Shown here in pieces: positions 61,161 through 64,000 of a stretch of 64,000 nucleotides of DNA; within the stretch, counting starts at the first letter, position 1; each line of letters opens with the position of its first letter. The translations under genes and the position numbers were made by a program. The notes beneath the pieces are model-generated. The model was not told where the DNA came from and searched no databases. It worked only from the letters and a program-made list of their open reading frames with translations. Origin of the DNA: an uncultured Desulfobacter sp. Its GTDB lineage: Bacteria; Desulfobacterota; Desulfobacteria; Desulfobacterales; Desulfobacteraceae. The stretch spans positions 248,001 through 312,000 of the forward strand of contig NZ_OY762614.1 of the NCBI RefSeq assembly GCF_963666145.1. Reading direction: 5' to 3'.

Positions 61161-62892
61161 TCGACATTGGGCAGACCTATTCAAAAGAAATTTGATATAT
61201 TTCTGATACGGTCTGTCCAAAAAGAGTTAATATTTTTCTCCGTATGTCATTTAACCCACTGATAAGACAGTGTACTTCGCCCTCTTTATGAAAAATATTC
61301 ACACAGTCTATACCTTCCATTTGTTGAAAAATCCAGCGAAGAGTGGGGTTTTGAACGGGTTTCCCAATCTGATTGGGCAGTGTTGTTTCAAGGCGCTTCA
61401 ATTCATTCCGCATGCGACGCTGGGCAATGGAGTAAATTAGTAATGATAAGGTCATCACCATCAACATTCCTTCGACACGAGATGGCTTTTTGACAAACAG
61501 CGACGATGCAAAAAATAAAGGGTCTTTGATAAATCGGAAGCCATTCTCGACCTTAGACTGGCCTTTATATCCCCAAAATACATCTTCGTCGCTCAACTGG
61601 AATCTTGGAATTGAGGTCCCAAGAACAAAACAGGATTTCTGATCGCGGTCTTGATCGACTTTTTCTTGATTGACCTTTAAGTCCACATTGATTTGCAATT
61701 TAATTGATTTGATCGGGGTATCCGGCGTTGGTCTACCTTTGACGGCATATTTGATGTGCTGTTTAAACTCAATAGTGTCAACCAGATGATACTTCCATTT
61801 ATCACTGAGTTCTTGGAGGGCCGTCATTGCTTCGGCTTCCGAGTCAAATCGTTGGGCCTGAAGATGGAAGAGTTGCTTTTCCGCACGTTCCTTCTCTTTT
61901 GAAATAGTTCTTTCAACGCTCTTGACCGCGCGCTCCAGAGCCCCTTTGGATCGAATGATCAACCAACGTTGATCAATTCCATAATGCCCTAACTCCAACG
62001 TCTGGTACTGATAATCATCGTTAATCTCCGCCCACAGGTCCCATTTTAGGGCCTGTTCGATGACGGTCTTCACAATGAAAAGGGTTCCCGGGATGCGGGT
62101 GATAAACGGGATATCTTTCAAGTTGGAAGCATTGGATTCGGTATATCCTTTCGAATCCATAATCAGGTAACGAGGGGTATCGCTTGCTTTGAACTGACGA
62201 ACGAGTTCACTGCTGCGTTCTTTGAAAACGGTATTATCCGAAGCATTCCCGTCCCAGCACTTACACAAAATGGGAATACCACCATCCTGGGATACCATCA
62301 GCTCCAGCACAGCCTGTTTCAAATCAGGACGGTGGTCTTTGGAGTAACCATGAGTTATTTTGATGGCATGTTCATCCGAATCAGGAAGATACTCCCCGGT
62401 CAATGAAAAAGATGAAGTATCCAGATGGTTGAAAAGTAAATGGATACTTTCCGACCGACAGGTAGATGAGGCGATTTCGGTGAAAAGCAGTTCAGAGCTG
62501 TAGTCGACCGCATCATCAAGACTGCGCCCGAGCTTGTAGTGATTGAAGTCCGAGGCTTGCACCCCGGGACGGAACAAAACATCCAGCGGCTTGTTTTCGA
62601 AAAATTGAGGCGTCAGCGACAGCGGCCGATTGGAAAAACCCAGCCCATTGAGAACCATGCCGGCAATAGCTTCTCCGGCACTGATATTTTCCTTCTCATC
62701 TTTTGGTATGCGAGAGTCAATCATTTCGATGATTTTCAAATCCTTGATAACGCCAGCAACAATACCCAAGTGGTCAATACGTTCTACTTTAACAGTTTCC
62801 AATGTTTGGTGTTTGGCCCTCTGCTTGTGTTGATTATGATGGTGCAAAGAGGGTATATTCAAATTTTTTAAAATTCAACTGCTCAATGTCGA
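61161..62892 (-). mobile_element. Complete IS1634-type insertion sequence
   Basis: About 1.73 kb bounded by terminal inverted repeats TCGACATTGGGCAG (61161-61174) and CTGCTCAATGTCGA (62879-62892), 13 of 14 matching. It is flanked on both sides by the 6-bp direct repeat TTATAC (61155-61160 and 62893-62898), a clean target duplication. One transposase gene fills it. Joining the flanks gives a hairpin-forming target (GGCGTTATACCACTATGGTATTCCGCACATAACGCC, read across the junction in short pieces). Confidence 0.9.
61177..62862 (-). CDS. IS1634/IS4-family transposase
   Basis: 561 residues, full-length and uninterrupted. IS1634-type features are the N-terminal VKVERIDHLGIVAGVIKDL, then LLFNHLDTSSFSLTGEYLPD (first Asp), LIMDSKGYTESN (second Asp), and a C-terminal GYKGQSKVENGFRFIKDPLFFASSLFVKKPSRVEG containing the catalytic Glu in a YREK-like block. 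Its TAG stop touches the left terminal repeat. With intact ends and target duplication, the element is probably active or recently so. Confidence 0.9.
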   Translation of the reverse strand: MNIPSLHHHNQHKQRAKHQTLETVKVERIDHLGIVAGVIKDLKIIEMIDSRIPKDEKENISAGEAIAGMVLNGLGFSNRPLSLTPQFFENKPLDVLFRPGVQASDFNHYKLGRSLDDAVDYSSELLFTEIASSTCRSESIHLLFNHLDTSSFSLTGEYLPDSDEHAIKITHGYSKDHRPDLKQAVLELMVSQDGGIPILCKCWDGNASDNTVFKERSSELVRQFKASDTPRYLIMDSKGYTESNASNLKDIPFITRIPGTLFIVKTVIEQALKWDLWAEINDDYQYQTLELGHYGIDQRWLIIRSKGALERAVKSVERTISKEKERAEKQLFHLQAQRFDSEAEAMTALQELSDKWKYHLVDTIEFKQHIKYAVKGRPTPDTPIKSIKLQINVDLKVNQEKVDQDRDQKSCFVLGTSIPRFQLSDEDVFWGYKGQSKVENGFRFIKDPLFFASSLFVKKPSRVEGMLMVMTLSLLIYSIAQRRMRNELKRLETTLPNQIGKPVQNPTLRWIFQQMEGIDCVNIFHKEGEVHCLISGLNDIRRKILTLFGQTVSEIYQISFE

Positions 62893-63004
62893 TTATACCA
62901 CTATGGTATTCCGCACATAACGCCTTAACACAAATTCGATTTAAAGACATAAAAACAGCCTGATCATCAAACATCGTTTGCCAACCGTTATATGAGGTTA
63001 TCCG

Positions 63005-64000
63005 ATGGGATTGAGAAAAAAGACATTAATAACCATCACTACCACACTTATTCTGATGGTTATAATTATATACGCCATCACCAACACCATCCTGCTTAGG
63101 GGATATGCAAAACTTGAACGGGAAAATATTCTTCAGAGCATGGCCCAGGCAAAAAAAATCATTGATGGTGAAGTGGATCAACTCCAAACCATTGCAGGCG
63201 ACTGGGCGCCTTGGGATGAAACCTATTTTTTTGTTCAAACTGGCAGCCAAAGCTACATTGATGACAATCTTACGGATGCAACCCTGATCAACTTAAATAT
63301 CAACTTTATGTTGTTTATAGATACAGCCGGAGAAATTGTGCATTGCAAGTATGTTAACCTTGAAACCGCCCAGGAAGAAACCTGCCCCGTATCTATCAAG
63401 AATTACCTTTCTGTCAGGGGGGCTTTTATTCTGCGAAATGAAAATCGAAAAGAAATATTATCAGGACTTGCCATACTGCCGGAGAATCCCCTTTTCCTTG
63501 CTGTTGCCCCGATTCTCACCAATCAAAACAAAGGCCCTGTGATGGGAACACTAATTGTGGGAAGGAACCTGACTGACCTAGAGATTAAAAGACTATCTTC
63601 TTCGATAAATCTGCCGGTTACATTTGAAAGGCTGGACAGCCCCTCACTTTCCGAGCCGTTTAAAAAAGCTAAGCAGTCCTTGTCCATGGGACATAGGGTT
63701 GTCATTCTGCCTTTGGATAAAAATATCATTGCGGCCTATTCATTGCTGACGGATTTAACCGGCAACCCCATACTCATAATAGGGATAGACAAGGCGCGCA
63801 GAATTTACGCCCAAGGTAAGACCACTATGCGTTATCTTGTCTATTCATTACTGATAACGGGGATCGTTTTCATTGTTGCCACTTTGATTTTTCTTGAATT
63901 CACAGTGCTGTCACGGCTGGTTCGATTAAACCGTGACGTTAAAAAAATCGCGAGTACCGGTGATTTGTTTGCAAAAACAACAATGACCGGCAAAGATGAG
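63005..64000 (+). CDS. CHASE4-domain membrane sensor, 3' end beyond window
   Basis: ATG 63005 with GAGG 7 bases upstream; the frame is open to the window end (332 residues seen). A membrane helix (TITTTLILMVIIIYAI) is followed by an extracytoplasmic CHASE4-like sensor (about 35-260) with the diagnostic GDWAPWDETYFFV near residue 73, then a second helix (YLVYSLLITGIVFIVATLIFLEF, about 278-300). The start of a HAMP-like linker (LSRLVRLNRDVKKIASTGDLF) comes last. The output domain (histidine kinase, GGDEF/EAL or methyl-accepting) lies outside. Located 107 bp from the IS1634 element, which may affect its promoter. Confidence 0.8.
   Translation, partial: MGLRKKTLITITTTLILMVIIIYAITNTILLRGYAKLERENILQSMAQAKKIIDGEVDQLQTIAGDWAPWDETYFFVQTGSQSYIDDNLTDATLINLNINFMLFIDTAGEIVHCKYVNLETAQEETCPVSIKNYLSVRGAFILRNENRKEILSGLAILPENPLFLAVAPILTNQNKGPVMGTLIVGRNLTDLEIKRLSSSINLPVTFERLDSPSLSEPFKKAKQSLSMGHRVVILPLDKNIIAAYSLLTDLTGNPILIIGIDKARRIYAQGKTTMRYLVYSLLITGIVFIVATLIFLEFTVLSRLVRLNRDVKKIASTGDLFAKTTMTGKDE

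Noticed and set aside
62918..62926. ATAACGCC with GGCGTTAT at 61151 as possible integron attC-like ends
   Set aside because: The orientation is GTT...AAC rather than the AAC...GTT of attC, and no integrase or cassette is present; it is better read as a hairpin interrupted by the IS.

Overview
The window looks like chromosomal DNA from an anaerobic Desulfobacterota bacterium, most likely Desulfobacterales/Desulfobacteraceae. This is an inference from gene content: a Mop-type molybdenum aldehyde oxidoreductase, a DUF362 ferredoxin-like protein, a rubrerythrin-like protein, a stand-alone EF-G, moderate G+C and sigma70-type promoters. No rRNA or species marker is present.

Layout. 1-7.4 kb: the right part of an integrated filamentous phage (inovirus), with a pIII-like adhesin (cut by the window edge), a pVI-like protein, Zot, a secretin, small coat-like membrane proteins, a TraX-like acetylase, an excisionase-like HTH protein and a tyrosine integrase beside tRNA-Leu(CAG). 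7.6-14.1 kb: a housekeeping run, ribF-def-fmt-rsmB-rpe-ACT protein-UPF0210. 14-18.6 kb: a large inverted repeat, an MFS pump, a B12-binding radical SAM protein and pyk (convergent). 18.9-21.7 kb: mop. 22-28.6 kb (minus strand): a small protein, holA, lgt, lspA, ileS, rsmG. 28.9-36.1 kb: fusA, a P-loop protein, alkaline phosphatase, a YibE/F protein, PPK2 and a lipoprotein. 36.3-40 kb: two divergently transcribed Na+/H+ antiporter genes.

40-45 kb is a decaying accessory stretch. An intact DUF362 4Fe-4S protein is followed by a wrecked polar amino-acid ABC transporter (frameshift, internal deletion, in-frame TGA), a frameshifted carboxymuconolactone decarboxylase and an intact cupin. The DUF362 gene and the decarboxylase/cupin pair share a strongly conserved ~38-bp upstream element built on a 21-bp direct repeat, so one activator probably controls both. 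44.8-48.4 kb: a marR-FUSC-DUF1656-HlyD efflux operon of AaeXAB type. 48.4-51.2 kb: udk, a quinone oxidoreductase and a rubrerythrin-like protein.

51.5-57.5 kb is damaged again: a large membrane protein with octapeptide repeats split over three frames, a DUF6399 transposase, and a metallo-beta-lactamase-fold gene that has lost its 5' end near that transposase and is cut by a 155-bp ISAs1-like MITE with a perfect 9-bp target duplication. 57.1-61 kb: a cyclophilin-like protein, small proteins, a PPC/DUF296 protein, MFS, tRNA-Phe and rsmE. 61.1-62.9 kb: a complete IS1634-type element with a 6-bp target duplication. 63.0-64.0 kb: the 5' end of a CHASE4 membrane sensor, cut by the window edge.
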